The notes under the pieces are model-generated. The model searched no databases. It saw nothing but the letters and a program-made list of their open reading frames with translations, and had not been told where the DNA came from. From Streptosporangiaceae bacterium (GTDB lineage Bacteria > Actinomycetota > Actinomycetes > Streptosporangiales > Streptosporangiaceae): 32,726 bases of DNA. This document shows positions 15,485 to 23,355 of the stretch, piece by piece. Position numbers and translations under genes: made by a program. Every line of letters starts with the position of its first letter. Positions within the stretch are counted from its first letter, which is position 1. The DNA lies in the NCBI GenBank assembly GCA_025964715.1, contig JAOPYH010000266.1, positions 1-32,726 on the forward strand, given 5' to 3'.

Positions 15485-16628
15485 TCCGCACGGCCCCCAT
15501 GAAGTTGCGGAAACTCACCGGCGCGATCTTGATGACGTCGCCCGTACGGGGAGCCACGATCATGCGGCCGTTGCCAAGGTACATCGCGATGTGGGAGATG
15601 TAACCGGGCGCGGTGGGGTCGTGCGCCCACGTCAGCAGGTCTCCGGGCTGGGCCTGGCTGAACGGGATCACCCAGCCGGCCCGCGCCTGGTCCGCGGCCA
15701 CCCGGGGCAGCCGCACCCCGGCCTGGGCGAAGGCGTACTGCAACAGCCCCGAGCAGTCGTAGCCGCCCTCCGCATCGGACTCACCGCCCCAGACGTACGG
15801 CATCCCAAGCTTGGTCTCGGCGGCCTGGATCGCCAGCGCGATCTGGTGCGCGGTGAGCACCTGGCCTCGGGCGGTCGGCACCTCGCCGGTGGAAGGCCGT
15901 GGCAGGTCCACCTTGGGATTGAGCTCGATCGCCTTGGCCTGACGCGGCAACACCCTGTGGAGTTGCTTGGTGAGCTTGGCGAGATCGGCCTTGGGAGCGC
16001 TGATCAGGATCGCGTTGCCGCGCGGCACTCCGAGGGACTGGGCGGTGTCGTGGGAGACCACCGCGTCGATCTCGCCGATGCCCATGGTGGCGTAGGCGCC
16101 GACGCGGGTCTGCGTCTGCCGCTGTTTACCCCCGATCGGCACCTTGCTGCCGAGCTTGACGCCACCGTCGCTGCCCATGGTGAAGGAGATGGCGACGTCA
16201 CCCCCGGCGACATTGCGCCACAACGCGTCGGACTCGGCTGTGGGCCGCGGGGTGAAGGCCCGGAAGCTGGACGGCTGGACACCGAGCAGCCCGACGCGCT
16301 TGCCGTCGACGAGCGCCTGAGCCGCGTCGACGATCTCGGCGGCTCGTACGCCCTTGACCTGCCGCACCCTGGCGGCGGCGTCGGCGGGGAGGGAGCTCGG
16401 AGCGGCCACGAGGAGATGCGGCGTGAGCCGCCGCGTCAGCGGCGCGACAGCGGCCGGTGAGAGCCGGGTATCGCTCGAGGCCGCGACATAGCGCTCCTCG
16501 CCGCCCTGCGCAGACCATGGCCCGGACTTCTGTGAGTGGGCCGCCACCAAGGCGATGTTGGCCACCAGTGTGGCCACCACGGAAACGCCGATGACCGTCG
16601 GTAGCAGGCGTCGGCTCGGCCCTCGCAC
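15450..16628 (-). CDS. NlpC/P60 peptidoglycan hydrolase with an N-terminal permease-ectodomain-like region
   Basis: A 392-residue protein. A signal or anchor helix spans about 9-30. Residues about 45-240 read like the extracytoplasmic core of MacB/FtsX-type permeases (LLGVQPSSFRAFTP, GGDVAISF, LGSKVPIGG, VGAYATMGIGEIDAVVS, LGVPRGNAILIS). The C-terminal NlpC/P60 domain (about 258-385) has C292 in YDCSGL and H346 in ISHIAMYLG; the third catalytic position is V358 (MIVAP) rather than the usual His/Asn/Gln. Such enzymes cut peptide stems of peptidoglycan. The GTG start has AGGGAG 8 bases upstream. A 33-codon ORF with its own promoter precedes it by 48 bases. The domain call for the N-terminal half is inference. 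Confidence 0.85.
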   Translation of the reverse strand: MRGPSRRLLPTVIGVSVVATLVANIALVAAHSQKSGPWSAQGGEERYVAASSDTRLSPAAVAPLTRRLTPHLLVAAPSSLPADAAARVRQVKGVRAAEIVDAAQALVDGKRVGLLGVQPSSFRAFTPRPTAESDALWRNVAGGDVAISFTMGSDGGVKLGSKVPIGGKQRQTQTRVGAYATMGIGEIDAVVSHDTAQSLGVPRGNAILISAPKADLAKLTKQLHRVLPRQAKAIELNPKVDLPRPSTGEVPTARGQVLTAHQIALAIQAAETKLGMPYVWGGESDAEGGYDCSGLLQYAFAQAGVRLPRVAADQARAGWVIPFSQAQPGDLLTWAHDPTAPGYISHIAMYLGNGRMIVAPRTGDVIKIAPVSFRNFMGAVRINPRQGSRIAG

Positions 16629-16676
16629 AGCAACACTCCCTGGTAACTCTGTCCCGACCGGCTCAACGACTATGAC

Positions 16677-16778
16677 CTACAGACGCACGAAGGTCCAGAC
16701 GCCCCAGCAGATCTCCGCGTGTTCGCGGCTCGTCGCGGCCATGGCACGGATCCGTCCGCGGCGTCTGCTGCTACCCAT
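16677..16778 (-). CDS. Candidate short upstream ORF / leader peptide, 33 codons
   Basis: ATG 16778 to TAG 16677 encodes MGSSRRRGRIRAMAATSREH followed by AEICWGVWTFVRL. It is Arg-rich at the start and has a hydrophobic CWGVWTFV end with two Trp. It begins about 16 bases after a good -10 box, and its stop is 48 bases before the NlpC/P60 start, so both would lie on one mRNA. G or C ends 27 of 33 codons. No strong ribosome binding site is visible. It could be a regulatory leader peptide, a small membrane-active protein, or chance. I do not recognise a family. Confidence 0.4.
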   Translation of the reverse strand: MGSSRRRGRIRAMAATSREHAEICWGVWTFVRL

Positions 16779-16794
16779 AGGTAACACTCAGCCG

Positions 16795-16822
16795 ATCGTA
16801 GATCAAGGCCGCAGATCGGCAA
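16795..16822 (-). promoter_or_regulatory. Promoter for the short ORF and NlpC/P60 gene
   Basis: On the minus strand TTGCCG (16822-16817), a 16-base spacer, then TACGAT (16800-16795). It lies between the end of the DUF255 gene and the 33-codon ORF. Confidence 0.5.
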
Positions 16823-16836
16823 CGCCGCCGAAAGGG

Positions 16837-18885
16837 CTAACCGAGACCTTGAAGCTCAGCGGCGAGCTCCTCCGGCCGGGTCACCGGCAGCCGGCAGGCG
16901 AAGTCCCTGCAGACGTAGGCCGCGGGGGCACCGTCGACGAGTCCGCGCCCCTCCAGGAGGGGGACGGCCGGACGATCGGCGTCGGGCCGTCCGACCGTGA
17001 CCACGGCGCCCGGCGCGGAGGCCATGAGCGCGGTCCGGTGCAGGGCGCGAGTTCGCTCGTCGTCCGCGCCGCCCACCACCGCGATCTCGACCGGGCCGCA
17101 GAGATGCGCCTCCGCCACGGCCAGCCCCCAGCCCGCGAACCTGGCATGTCGCTCGGCGAGCATGGACGCCGGGGCCAGCGCTCTTCGCGCCGCCTCACGA
17201 TGACGGCCGGAACCGGTCAGCGCGGCGTACGACAGCAGCGCCCCGGCGGTGGCGGACTGGCCGGACGGTGTCACGTTGTCCGTGGGGTCCTGGGGCCGCC
17301 GGAACAGCGCCTCGGCGTCGTCGGCCGTGTCGAAGAAGCCGCCGGCTCCGTCGCCGAAGCGCTGCAGCACCGTCTCCAGCAGCGCGCCCGCGACCTCGAC
17401 CCAGTGTGGGTCACCGGTCACGCCGTGCAGGACCAGGAGGCCCTCCGCCATGTCGGCATAGTCCTCCAGCACGCCCGCGTTGCCGCCCGCCGTCCCCTGA
17501 CGCGAGGTTCGTACGAGCCGTGCGCCTGACGCTGCGCCGGTCCCCTCGCCGGTCCCGGCTCCGTCGTCCGCGGCCGCTCCGGACATGTGGACGTTCTCGA
17601 TCAGGCGAGCCACGTCGGCCGCCGCGGCCACCAGGTCAGGACGGTCGAACAGCGCTCCGGACTCGGCCAGCGCGGCGATCGCGAGACCGTTCCACGCGGC
17701 CACCACCTTGTCGTCCCTGGCCGGCGGCACCCGCTCGGCCCGTGCGGTGAGCAGCGCGGCCCGCATGCTCTCATGCCTCTGCGAATCCTGCGGGTCGGCG
17801 CGGAGCTGGAGGACCGACGCGCCCGCCTCGAAGGTGCCGGCCTCGGTCACGCCGAACAGACGGGCCGCCTCCGCGCCGTCCTGCTCACCCAGGACCTCGC
17901 GCAACCGGGCGGGCGTCCAGACGTAGTACTTCCCCTCCACGCCCTCGCTGTCGGCGTCCAGCGCGGAGGCCAGGCCGCCTTCGGCCGTACGGAGGTCGCG
18001 CAGCATCCAGTCGCAGGTCTCGAGCGCGATCCTCTTGGCGATCGGGGCTCCGGTCAGCCGCCACCAGTGCGCGTAGACCCTGGCCAGGAGCGCGTTGTCG
18101 TACAGCATCTTCTCGAAGTGCGGCACGACCCAGGCGTCATCCACGGAGTAGCGGGCGAACCCGCCGCCGAGCTGGTCGTACATGCCGCCGCGCGCCATCG
18201 CCTCGAGCGTGTGCCCGGCCATCTCCAGCGAACCGCCGTCGCCCGTACGGGCGGCGTGGCGGAGCAGGAACTCCAGCGCCATCGACGGCGGGAACTTGGG
18301 CGCGCCTCCGAAGCCGCCGCGCTGAGCGTCGTAGGACTGCCGGAGCACACCCGCCGCGTGGTCGAGCTGCTCCGAGGTCGGCGCCTCGCCTCCCGACAGT
18401 GATGGACCGCGTGAGGTGAGCGCGCGTTCGATCTGCTGGCCCTGCTCCATGACGTCGTCGCGACGCTCGTTCCATGCCTGGGTGACGCCGTGCAGCAACG
18501 AGTGGAACTGTGCCGTCGGGAAATACGTGCCGCAATAGAACGGGTGGCCGTCCGGGGTCATGAAGACGGTCATCGGCCAGCCGCCCTGACCGGTCATGGC
18601 CTGCGTCGCCTCCATGTAGATGGCGTCGACGTCGGGCCGTTCCTCGCGGTCGACCTTGACGTTCACGAACAGACGGTTGAGGATCTCGGCCGTCCCCGGG
18701 TCCTCGAAGGACTCATGGGCCATGACGTGACACCAGTGGCAGGCCGCGTAGCCCACACTCAGCATGATCGGCACATCCCGCCGCTTCGCCTCGGCGAAGG
18801 CCTCATCGCTCCACGGCCACCATTCGACCGGGTTGTCGGCGTGCTGGAGCAGGTAGGGGCTCGTCGCGTCCTTCAGCCGGTTCAT
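16837..18885 (-). CDS. DUF255 thioredoxin-fold protein (YyaL / SPATA20 family)
   Basis: A 682-residue cytoplasmic protein. An N-terminal thioredoxin-like domain (about 1-165) opens with [19 protein letters not shown] and holds the CxxC motif C49-HW-C52 in [14 protein letters not shown] long alpha/alpha-barrel region like that of N-acylglucosamine 2-epimerases follows, with [20 protein letters not shown] and [12 protein letters not shown]. The family-typical tail [12 protein letters not shown] is present. Length and motif order are normal for the family, whose biochemical role is unsettled; a thiol-redox or sugar-related function is suspected. The start is ATG 18885, 15 bases after the stop of the GH16-like gene, so the two are probably one operon. 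Confidence 0.93.
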   Translation of the reverse strand: MNRLKDATSPYLLQHADNPVEWWPWSDEAFAEAKRRDVPIMLSVGYAACHWCHVMAHESFEDPGTAEILNRLFVNVKVDREERPDVDAIYMEATQAMTGQGGWPMTVFMTPDGHPFYCGTYFPTAQFHSLLHGVTQAWNERRDDVMEQGQQIERALTSRGPSLSGGEAPTSEQLDHAAGVLRQSYDAQRGGFGGAPKFPPSMALEFLLRHAARTGDGGSLEMAGHTLEAMARGGMYDQLGGGFARYSVDDAWVVPHFEKMLYDNALLARVYAHWWRLTGAPIAKRIALETCDWMLRDLRTAEGGLASALDADSEGVEGKYYVWTPARLREVLGEQDGAEAARLFGVTEAGTFEAGASVLQLRADPQDSQRHESMRAALLTARAERVPPARDDKVVAAWNGLAIAALAESGALFDRPDLVAAAADVARLIENVHMSGAAADDGAGTGEGTGAASGARLVRTSRQGTAGGNAGVLEDYADMAEGLLVLHGVTGDPHWVEVAGALLETVLQRFGDGAGGFFDTADDAEALFRRPQDPTDNVTPSGQSATAGALLSYAALTGSGRHREAARRALAPASMLAERHARFAGWGLAVAEAHLCGPVEIAVVGGADDERTRALHRTALMASAPGAVVTVGRPDADRPAVPLLEGRGLVDGAPAAYVCRDFACRLPVTRPEELAAELQGLG

Positions 18886-18900
18886 GTAACCGATCCTGCC

Positions 18901-19770
18901 TCACCGGTGCGGAGCCGACGCCCCCGGTGCCCGGTAAATGCGGACCCAGTCCACATCCATGGTGACCCACCTCGGGGTCGTACGGTCCCGGCAGAACCCA
19001 CGTCCCCGGTCGCATACCTGGTCGTTCTGCAGAGCCAGGCCCATGGGAGTGCGCTGTGGGATCAGCGGGCCGCGATAGGTCCACACCTTTCTCCCGTCGA
19101 GCCAGAAGGTCAGGCTGCGCGGCAACCAGTCCACGGCGACGGTGTGCCATCGGGTGAAGTCCGTGCGGAGCACGTGATGAGTCTGTTCGTCGTCGGGGCC
19201 GCGATGGACGAACAGCCCCACCGAGCGCCGGGTGGGATCGATCACCTCAGCGAAGTTGATCTCCGCGTACTCGGGATCTCCGAACCGCTCGGGCCAGAGC
19301 AGCGCGACGGCCGAGTAGCCGACACCACGCTCGGCGCGCATCCGTACCTCCCAGCGGCCGTACCGCTGGTGGAGCCGGGAGGCGATGCCGCCGGACAGAT
19401 CCCTGGTCCGGTAGACCCCGCCGGTCAGCCGGAGCCGGCCGCCGGAGACCCGGGTCGCCGACTCCGTACGGGGGTTCTCCCGCGCATCGGGCGAGTCGTA
19501 GACCATCCACTTGCGCGGATCGAGCCGGGTCCCGTCGAACTGCTCGGTCACCACGGGCTTGCCCCATGCCGCCGACGAGACCTGTCCGCGGATGTCACCG
19601 GTGGCCCGCACCGCGTCGGGGGCGCCCGCCCCGGCGGGCCGTGGAGAGTGCGGCGCGCCCGCGCCGGGTCGCGGGAGCGCGGAGGTCGTCGCCGACCTGG
19701 CGGGCGAACAGGCCACGGCGCAGGTCAGTCCCAGTACTGTCATACCTCGGTAGACGGTTCGTAACGGCAT
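18901..19770 (-). CDS. GH16-like secreted lipoprotein with an altered catalytic motif
   Basis: A 289-residue protein with a short signal sequence and a lipobox-like AVAC (C21), then a Pro/Ala/Gly linker (about 30-65). A concanavalin-type beta-sandwich follows (about 70-280: VTEQFDGTRLDPRKWMVYD, GRWEVRMRAERG, HTVAVDWLPRSLTFWLDG, and an ending DVDWVRIYR). This matches family 16 glycoside hydrolases, which act on beta-1,3/1,4-glucans and related polysaccharides. The catalytic ExDxxE motif reads E170-I-N172-F-A-E175: the nucleophile and acid/base glutamates are kept, but the assisting Asp is Asn (codon AAC). Activity may be reduced or the role may be binding. No clear Shine-Dalgarno sequence precedes ATG 19770. 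Confidence 0.85.
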   Translation of the reverse strand: MPLRTVYRGMTVLGLTCAVACSPARSATTSALPRPGAGAPHSPRPAGAGAPDAVRATGDIRGQVSSAAWGKPVVTEQFDGTRLDPRKWMVYDSPDARENPRTESATRVSGGRLRLTGGVYRTRDLSGGIASRLHQRYGRWEVRMRAERGVGYSAVALLWPERFGDPEYAEINFAEVIDPTRRSVGLFVHRGPDDEQTHHVLRTDFTRWHTVAVDWLPRSLTFWLDGRKVWTYRGPLIPQRTPMGLALQNDQVCDRGRGFCRDRTTPRWVTMDVDWVRIYRAPGASAPHR

Positions 19771-19821
19771 GGATCCATGGAAGCAGATCCAATCCCGCCA
19801 GTCCGGCCAAATGGCGTGCGG

Positions 19822-20784
19822 TCAATGATTGCGGGCCGGCCGATCCGGGATTCTGCGGCGAGGTGGCACCGGGATTCGGTCCAGGTCACGGGCCAAGACG
19901 ATGTCGCCTCCATAGGAGGCGGCCGCCTGTTCGAGGAAACGTGGCTCGTCCTCGGCGCCATAACGCTCGGAGAAGTGCGTGAGGACCAGACGACGCACGC
20001 CGCAGTCGGCCGCCACCTGGCCGGCCTGGCGGGCGGTCAGATGCCCATAGTCGGCCGCCAGCCTGGACTCCTCCGCCAGGAAGGTCGACTCGATGATCAG
20101 CAGGTCGACACCGTCCGCGAGCAGACGCACGGCGTCACAGAGCCGGGTGTCCATGACGAAGGCGGCCTTCTGTCCCGGGCGCGGAACACTGCATTCCTCC
20201 CGCGTGACCGTGCGGCCCGCGGCGGTGACGACACGCCCCTGCTCCTGGAGCGTGCGCACCTGTGGCCCCTGGACCCCCAGGGCTCGCAGCTCGGCCGGCA
20301 GCATGGTGAAGCCCCCGGGCTCCTCGAGGCGGTATCCGTATGCCTCGACCGGGTGGGAGAGTCGTCGGGCGAGCAACGAGAACGGTGCCTCGCCGGTGTC
20401 GAGCCGTGCCGCCTCACCTGCGACCGGCTGCTCATGGATCACAGCGGTGTCGTGGAAAACGCTCGCGTGCCTGAGCCGCTCCCAGTAGGTCCGCCCGCCG
20501 GCGGGGAAGACCGCCTCGACCGGGTGGAGCACGCCGTCCCTGGCGATGCGCTGCAGGACGCCGGGCAGCCCGAGGCAGTGATCGCCATGGAAGTGGCTGA
20601 CACAGATCCAGGTGATGTCGTGTGCGGCGACGCCCGCGTGCGACATCTGCCGCTGGGTGCCCTCACCCGGGTCGAACAGGATCCCGTGGCCGTCCCACCG
20701 CAGCAGATAGCCGTTCTGATTACGGGTACGGGTGGGCACGGCGCTCCCCGACCCGAGGATGACGAGATCACGCACGGACATCAT
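19822..20784 (-). CDS. rnz: Ribonuclease Z / metallo-beta-lactamase-fold tRNA 3' endonuclease
   Basis: Zinc-dependent endonuclease that trims the 3' end of tRNA precursors. It has 320 residues. The metal site is visible as [13 protein letters not shown] (H64, H66, D68, H69). Downstream ligands are near [10 protein letters not shown] and [11 protein letters not shown], and the family Glu/His region is ESTFLAEE...[10 protein letters not shown]. The N-terminal [20 protein letters not shown] is characteristic. Length is normal. Two adjacent ATGs (20784, 20781) are possible starts; neither has a Shine-Dalgarno sequence, and a promoter 6 bases upstream suggests a leaderless mRNA. The GH16-like gene follows 51 bases downstream. 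Confidence 0.92.
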   Translation of the reverse strand: MMSVRDLVILGSGSAVPTRTRNQNGYLLRWDGHGILFDPGEGTQRQMSHAGVAAHDITWICVSHFHGDHCLGLPGVLQRIARDGVLHPVEAVFPAGGRTYWERLRHASVFHDTAVIHEQPVAGEAARLDTGEAPFSLLARRLSHPVEAYGYRLEEPGGFTMLPAELRALGVQGPQVRTLQEQGRVVTAAGRTVTREECSVPRPGQKAAFVMDTRLCDAVRLLADGVDLLIIESTFLAEESRLAADYGHLTARQAGQVAADCGVRRLVLTHFSERYGAEDEPRFLEQAAASYGGDIVLARDLDRIPVPPRRRIPDRPARNH

Positions 20785-20790
20785 GGTCGA

Positions 20791-20818
20791 ATCGTTGGCG
20801 GATAGGGCTTGTTACCAA
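20791..20818 (-). promoter_or_regulatory. Promoter of rnz, leaderless type
   Basis: On the minus strand TTGGTA (20818-20813), a 16-base spacer, then AACGAT (20796-20791), ending 6 bases before ATG 20784. Confidence 0.42.
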
Positions 20819-20840
20819 GGAGTAATTCAGCGGCCAGGCT

Positions 20841-20860
20841 GTTGCCGAAATCGGCATAAC
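20841..20860. repeat. Near-perfect palindrome between greA and rnz
   Basis: GTTGCCGA-AA-TCGGCATAAC: arms TGCCGA/TCGGCA are exact, and GTT/AAC extend the symmetry with one extra base. It lies upstream of the rnz promoter and could be an operator or the foot of a weak terminator. Confidence 0.35.
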
Positions 20861-20907
20861 TCCCGGAAAGGGGATTAGCTCTGCGGTTTCCCCCTTGCAG
20901 CCCGAAG

Positions 20908-20936
20908 TCGTGGCCGGGTCTTATGCCCGGCCACGA
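20908..20936. terminator. Terminator downstream of greA
   Basis: TCGTGGCCGGG (20908-20918), loop TCTTATG, CCCGGCCACGA (20926-20936): a perfect 11-base stem starting 31 bases after the greA stop on the minus strand. No T-tract follows. Confidence 0.78.
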
Positions 20937-20966
20937 GCTCGGCCAGCGCTCTACCGCATCGGCGCT

Positions 20967-21470
20967 CTAACGCGCCCCGGCGTAAGGCGTCGCGTCCAGG
21001 ATCTCGACACTCATCTTGCGTCCGTTGGGCAGGTTGTACGAGGCCGTTTCGCCGACCTTCTTGCCGTTGATGGCGGCGCCGAGGGGCGACTTCGGCGAGT
21101 ACACGTCTATCGGGGAGCCGCTCTCCTCGCGCGAGGCCAGCAGGAACGTGACCTCCTCGTCATCGCCGGCGAAGGCGATGGTGACGGTCATGCCGGGTCC
21201 CACGACGCCCTCGGTGCGCGGCGCCTCACCGACACGAGAGTTCTCGAGGATGTGGTGGAGCTGGAGGATGCGGCCTTCGATCTTGCCCTGCTCCTCCTTG
21301 GCGGCGTGGTAGCCACCGTTCTCCTTCAGATCCCCTTCATCCCGGGCAGCCTCGATCTTCTGAGCGATCTCGATGCGGCCGGATCCCGAGAGGTGGTCCA
21401 GCTCGCTCTTGAGCCGGTCATACGCCTCCTGAGTGAGCCAGGAGACGTTGTCAGCACGGGTCTCGGTCAC
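20967..21470 (-). CDS. greA: Transcription elongation factor GreA
   Basis: Binds RNA polymerase and stimulates cleavage of backtracked transcripts through its secondary channel. It has 167 residues. The N-terminal coiled coil (about 10-80) has WLTQEAYDRLKSELDHL and the conserved tip sequence ARDEGDLKENGGYHAAKEEQ, with the acidic residues that act in the catalytic site. A C-terminal FKBP-like domain follows (about 88-160, with VYSPKSPLGAAINGKKVGE). GTG 21470 has GAGGAG 6 bases upstream. A strong hairpin follows the stop. It lies downstream of the DUF4307 gene on the same strand, 119 bases away. Confidence 0.96.
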   Translation of the reverse strand: MTETRADNVSWLTQEAYDRLKSELDHLSGSGRIEIAQKIEAARDEGDLKENGGYHAAKEEQGKIEGRILQLHHILENSRVGEAPRTEGVVGPGMTVTIAFAGDDEEVTFLLASREESGSPIDVYSPKSPLGAAINGKKVGETASYNLPNGRKMSVEILDATPYAGAR

Positions 21471-21589
21471 GGGTACTCCTCATCCACGTGAAATGCGGCC
21501 GGATTTAAACCTCAAGCCTATCCGGTGTATGAGGGTAAAGGTTCCCTCATATCCGTGCTCGCAACCAGCGAACTTCCACGCCAGGCTCT

Positions 21590-21973
21590 TTACAACGCCG
21601 CGCAGTCCTTCACCTGTGCGGCCGTCGCCCGGGCCGTGGTCTGGAGCTGCTGAGTCCGGTTCACATAGCTGGTCCCGCGAGGGATGATCACCTCGGTGTT
21701 CGCGACTTCGGCGAAGTTGGTGTCCACGGCCCGGACGGCGCAGCGGACCACCCGGTCCTTCGGCTTCGTCACGCTGTAGTTGATCTCCACCTTCGCGTCG
21801 CTCACCACGCGGTACGTGAGCGTCTCGGCGACGATCCCGGGCGTCTGGTTCACGTGCGCCATGACGTAGGCCCAGCCGAAGGCGGCCACCGCCACCACCA
21901 GGCCGATGACCAGGTATGCGGGACTGAAGCGGCGCGCTGCGGGCGCCCGCGTCCCGGTGTCGCTCATCGCCAT
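21590..21973 (-). CDS. DUF4307 domain membrane protein
   Basis: A 127-residue protein with one membrane helix (about 20-40, YLVIGLVVAVAAFGWAYVM) and an extracytoplasmic beta-rich domain (LTYRVVSDAKVEINYSVTKP, VRCAVRAVDTNFAEV, ending TAAQVKDCAAL). Two cysteines could form a disulfide. This matches DUF4307, which in actinobacteria sits between greA and mca (Rv1081c position in mycobacteria); function is unknown. ATG 21973 is chosen because AGGGGGA lies about 8 bases upstream. Longer in-frame readings would overlap the divergent mca gene's promoter. It probably shares the transcription direction of greA. Confidence 0.88.
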   Translation of the reverse strand: MAMSDTGTRAPAARRFSPAYLVIGLVVAVAAFGWAYVMAHVNQTPGIVAETLTYRVVSDAKVEINYSVTKPKDRVVRCAVRAVDTNFAEVANTEVIIPRGTSYVNRTQQLQTTARATAAQVKDCAAL

Positions 21974-22002
21974 GGCGGGAATCCCCCTGCGTGGTCTTGG
22001 CG

Positions 22003-22020
22003 TTGTCAGGGACAATTGTC
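22003..22020. promoter_or_regulatory. Overlapping TTGTC/GACAA palindromes between DUF4307 and mca
   Basis: TTGTC-AGG-GACAA (22003-22015) overlaps the perfect 10-base palindrome GACAATTGTC (22011-22020), giving three half-sites in alternating orientation. The position between divergent genes fits an operator; no particular regulator is implied. Confidence 0.4.
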
Positions 22021-22023
22021 GCT

Positions 22024-22045
22024 TGCGGGGGTCAGCGCCCCCGCA
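22024..22045. repeat. GC-rich hairpin in the mca upstream region
   Basis: TGCGGGGG-TCAGCG-CCCCCGCA: an 8-base stem with a 6-base loop, about 110 bases before the mca start. It could be in the mca leader or be a symmetrical binding site. Confidence 0.4.
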
Positions 22046-22154
22046 CAGGCCCTGTCCGTCGACTGGAGCCACCTCGGCCGGAGCCGTGTGGGCAGGGTGC
22101 GCAGACGATACCCACAGGTTGATACCAACATGGTTTGCAGAGGGAGACTCCCAG

Positions 22155-23057
22155 GTGTCTGAGTCATTGCCGGCGGCCTCCGGCCTGGCCAAGCTGCGGC
22201 TGATGGCCGTACACGCTCATCCCGACGACGAATCCAGCAAGGGCGCGGCCACGATGGCCCGTTATTCCTCCGAGGGCGTAGAGGTGCTGGTCGTCACGTG
22301 CACCGGGGGCGAACGCGGCGACATCCTCAACCCGGCCATGGACCGGCCTGAGATCAAGGCGAACATCGGCGAGGTACGCCAGCGCGAGATGGCCGCGGCC
22401 CGGGAGATCCTCGGCGTCGAGCAGCGCTGGCTGGGCTTCGTCGACTCCGGCTTCCCGGAGGGCGACCCCGTTCCGCCGTTGCCCGAGGGCTGCTTCGCAC
22501 TGGAGCCGCTCGAGGTGGCGAGCGAACCGCTCGTCCGGGCCGTACGGGAGTTCCGTCCCCACGTGATGCTCACCTACGACGAGAAGGGCGGCTATCCGCA
22601 CCCGGACCACGTCAAGACCCACGAGGTGTCGGTGGAGGCCTTCGAGGCGGCCGGTGACCCCGACCGCTACCCCGGCACGGGCGAGCCCTGGCAGCCGCTG
22701 AAGCTGTACTACCACCTGACCTTCCACAAGGAGCGCTTCATGGCCGAGCACGAGGCGATGGTGACGGCCGGGATCAAGTCGCCGTACACCGACCTCCTCG
22801 GCTCCTGGGTCGACAAGCCGATCAAGTGGGAGATCACCACCAAGGTGCCGTGCGGGGACTTCTATGAGCTCCGCGACCAGGCACTGCTGGCGCACGCGAC
22901 GCAGATCGACCCCGAGGGGCCGTGGTTCGCCTGCCCGCTGGACCTCAAGCGTGCGGCCTGGCCGACCGAGGACTACCATTTGGCACGTTCGCTGGTGGAC
23001 ACCGAACTGCCAGAGGGCGACCTGTTCGCCGGCATCCGCGAGAGGGTGTGTCTCTAG
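22155..23057 (+). CDS. mca: Mycothiol S-conjugate amidase
   Basis: Zinc amidase that cleaves mycothiol conjugates of toxic electrophiles, releasing a mercapturic acid for export and GlcN-Ins for mycothiol resynthesis. It has 300 residues of the PIG-L/LmbE fold. The zinc site is AHPDDESSKG (H22, D25) and YPHPDH (H152). The block TYDEKGGYPHPDHVKTHEVS is typical of Mca/MshB. The long C-terminal half (QIDPEGPWFACPLDLKRAAW...) favours Mca over the deacetylase MshB. GTG 22155 has AGGGAG 8 bases upstream; a longer in-frame start at 21906 crosses the divergent promoter region. The stop shares a base with the next gene's GTG (TAGTG), so they are translationally coupled. Confidence 0.93.
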   Translation: MSESLPAASGLAKLRLMAVHAHPDDESSKGAATMARYSSEGVEVLVVTCTGGERGDILNPAMDRPEIKANIGEVRQREMAAAREILGVEQRWLGFVDSGFPEGDPVPPLPEGCFALEPLEVASEPLVRAVREFRPHVMLTYDEKGGYPHPDHVKTHEVSVEAFEAAGDPDRYPGTGEPWQPLKLYYHLTFHKERFMAEHEAMVTAGIKSPYTDLLGSWVDKPIKWEITTKVPCGDFYELRDQALLAHATQIDPEGPWFACPLDLKRAAWPTEDYHLARSLVDTELPEGDLFAGIRERVCL

Positions 23058-23323
23058 TGTTCGCCTCCGTGCCGATCACGGCACCACTGGCCATCGACGA
23101 GAACCTGGTGAGCCCGGGGCTCATGGGGTTGATCGTGGTGGCCGCGCTGGGCGTGGCCCTGTTCCTGCTCATCCGGTCGATGAACAAGCAGATCTCCCGG
23201 ATCCAGGCGCCCAAGGAGCAGGAGCTCAAGCAGGCCGAGTGGGAGGAGCGCCAGGCCAAGCAGCGCCCGGACGCCGCCAAGGATCAGGAGATCCAGGCGA
23301 AGGCGCCCAACAGCAAGGACTGA
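23057..23323 (+). CDS. Small single-span membrane protein coupled to mca
   Basis: An 88-residue protein with one helix (about 24-42, LMGLIVVAALGVALFLLIRS) followed by a highly charged, probably coiled-coil cytoplasmic tail (NKQISRIQAPKEQELKQAEW...). The GTG at 23057 overlaps the mca stop by one base, with AGAGGG 10 bases upstream. A GTG at 23048 is less well spaced. A protein of this size and shape follows mca in mycobacteria too (Rv1083 position). Function is unknown; coupling suggests a membrane partner of mycothiol detoxification, which is inference. Confidence 0.82.
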   Translation: MFASVPITAPLAIDENLVSPGLMGLIVVAALGVALFLLIRSMNKQISRIQAPKEQELKQAEWEERQAKQRPDAAKDQEIQAKAPNSKD

Positions 23324-23355
23324 AGCGCCCGACCCCGGCGAGCCGCTGAGCCGGC

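Noticed and set aside
15036-16460. A 474-codon open frame overlapping the TetR and NlpC/P60 genes
   Set aside because: Antisense shadow of the hydrolase; no recognisable motif.
18490-20805. Long plus-strand frames opposite the DUF255, GH16-like and rnz genes
   Set aside because: The minus-strand genes carry catalytic motifs in frame; the plus-strand frames are mirror images without motifs.
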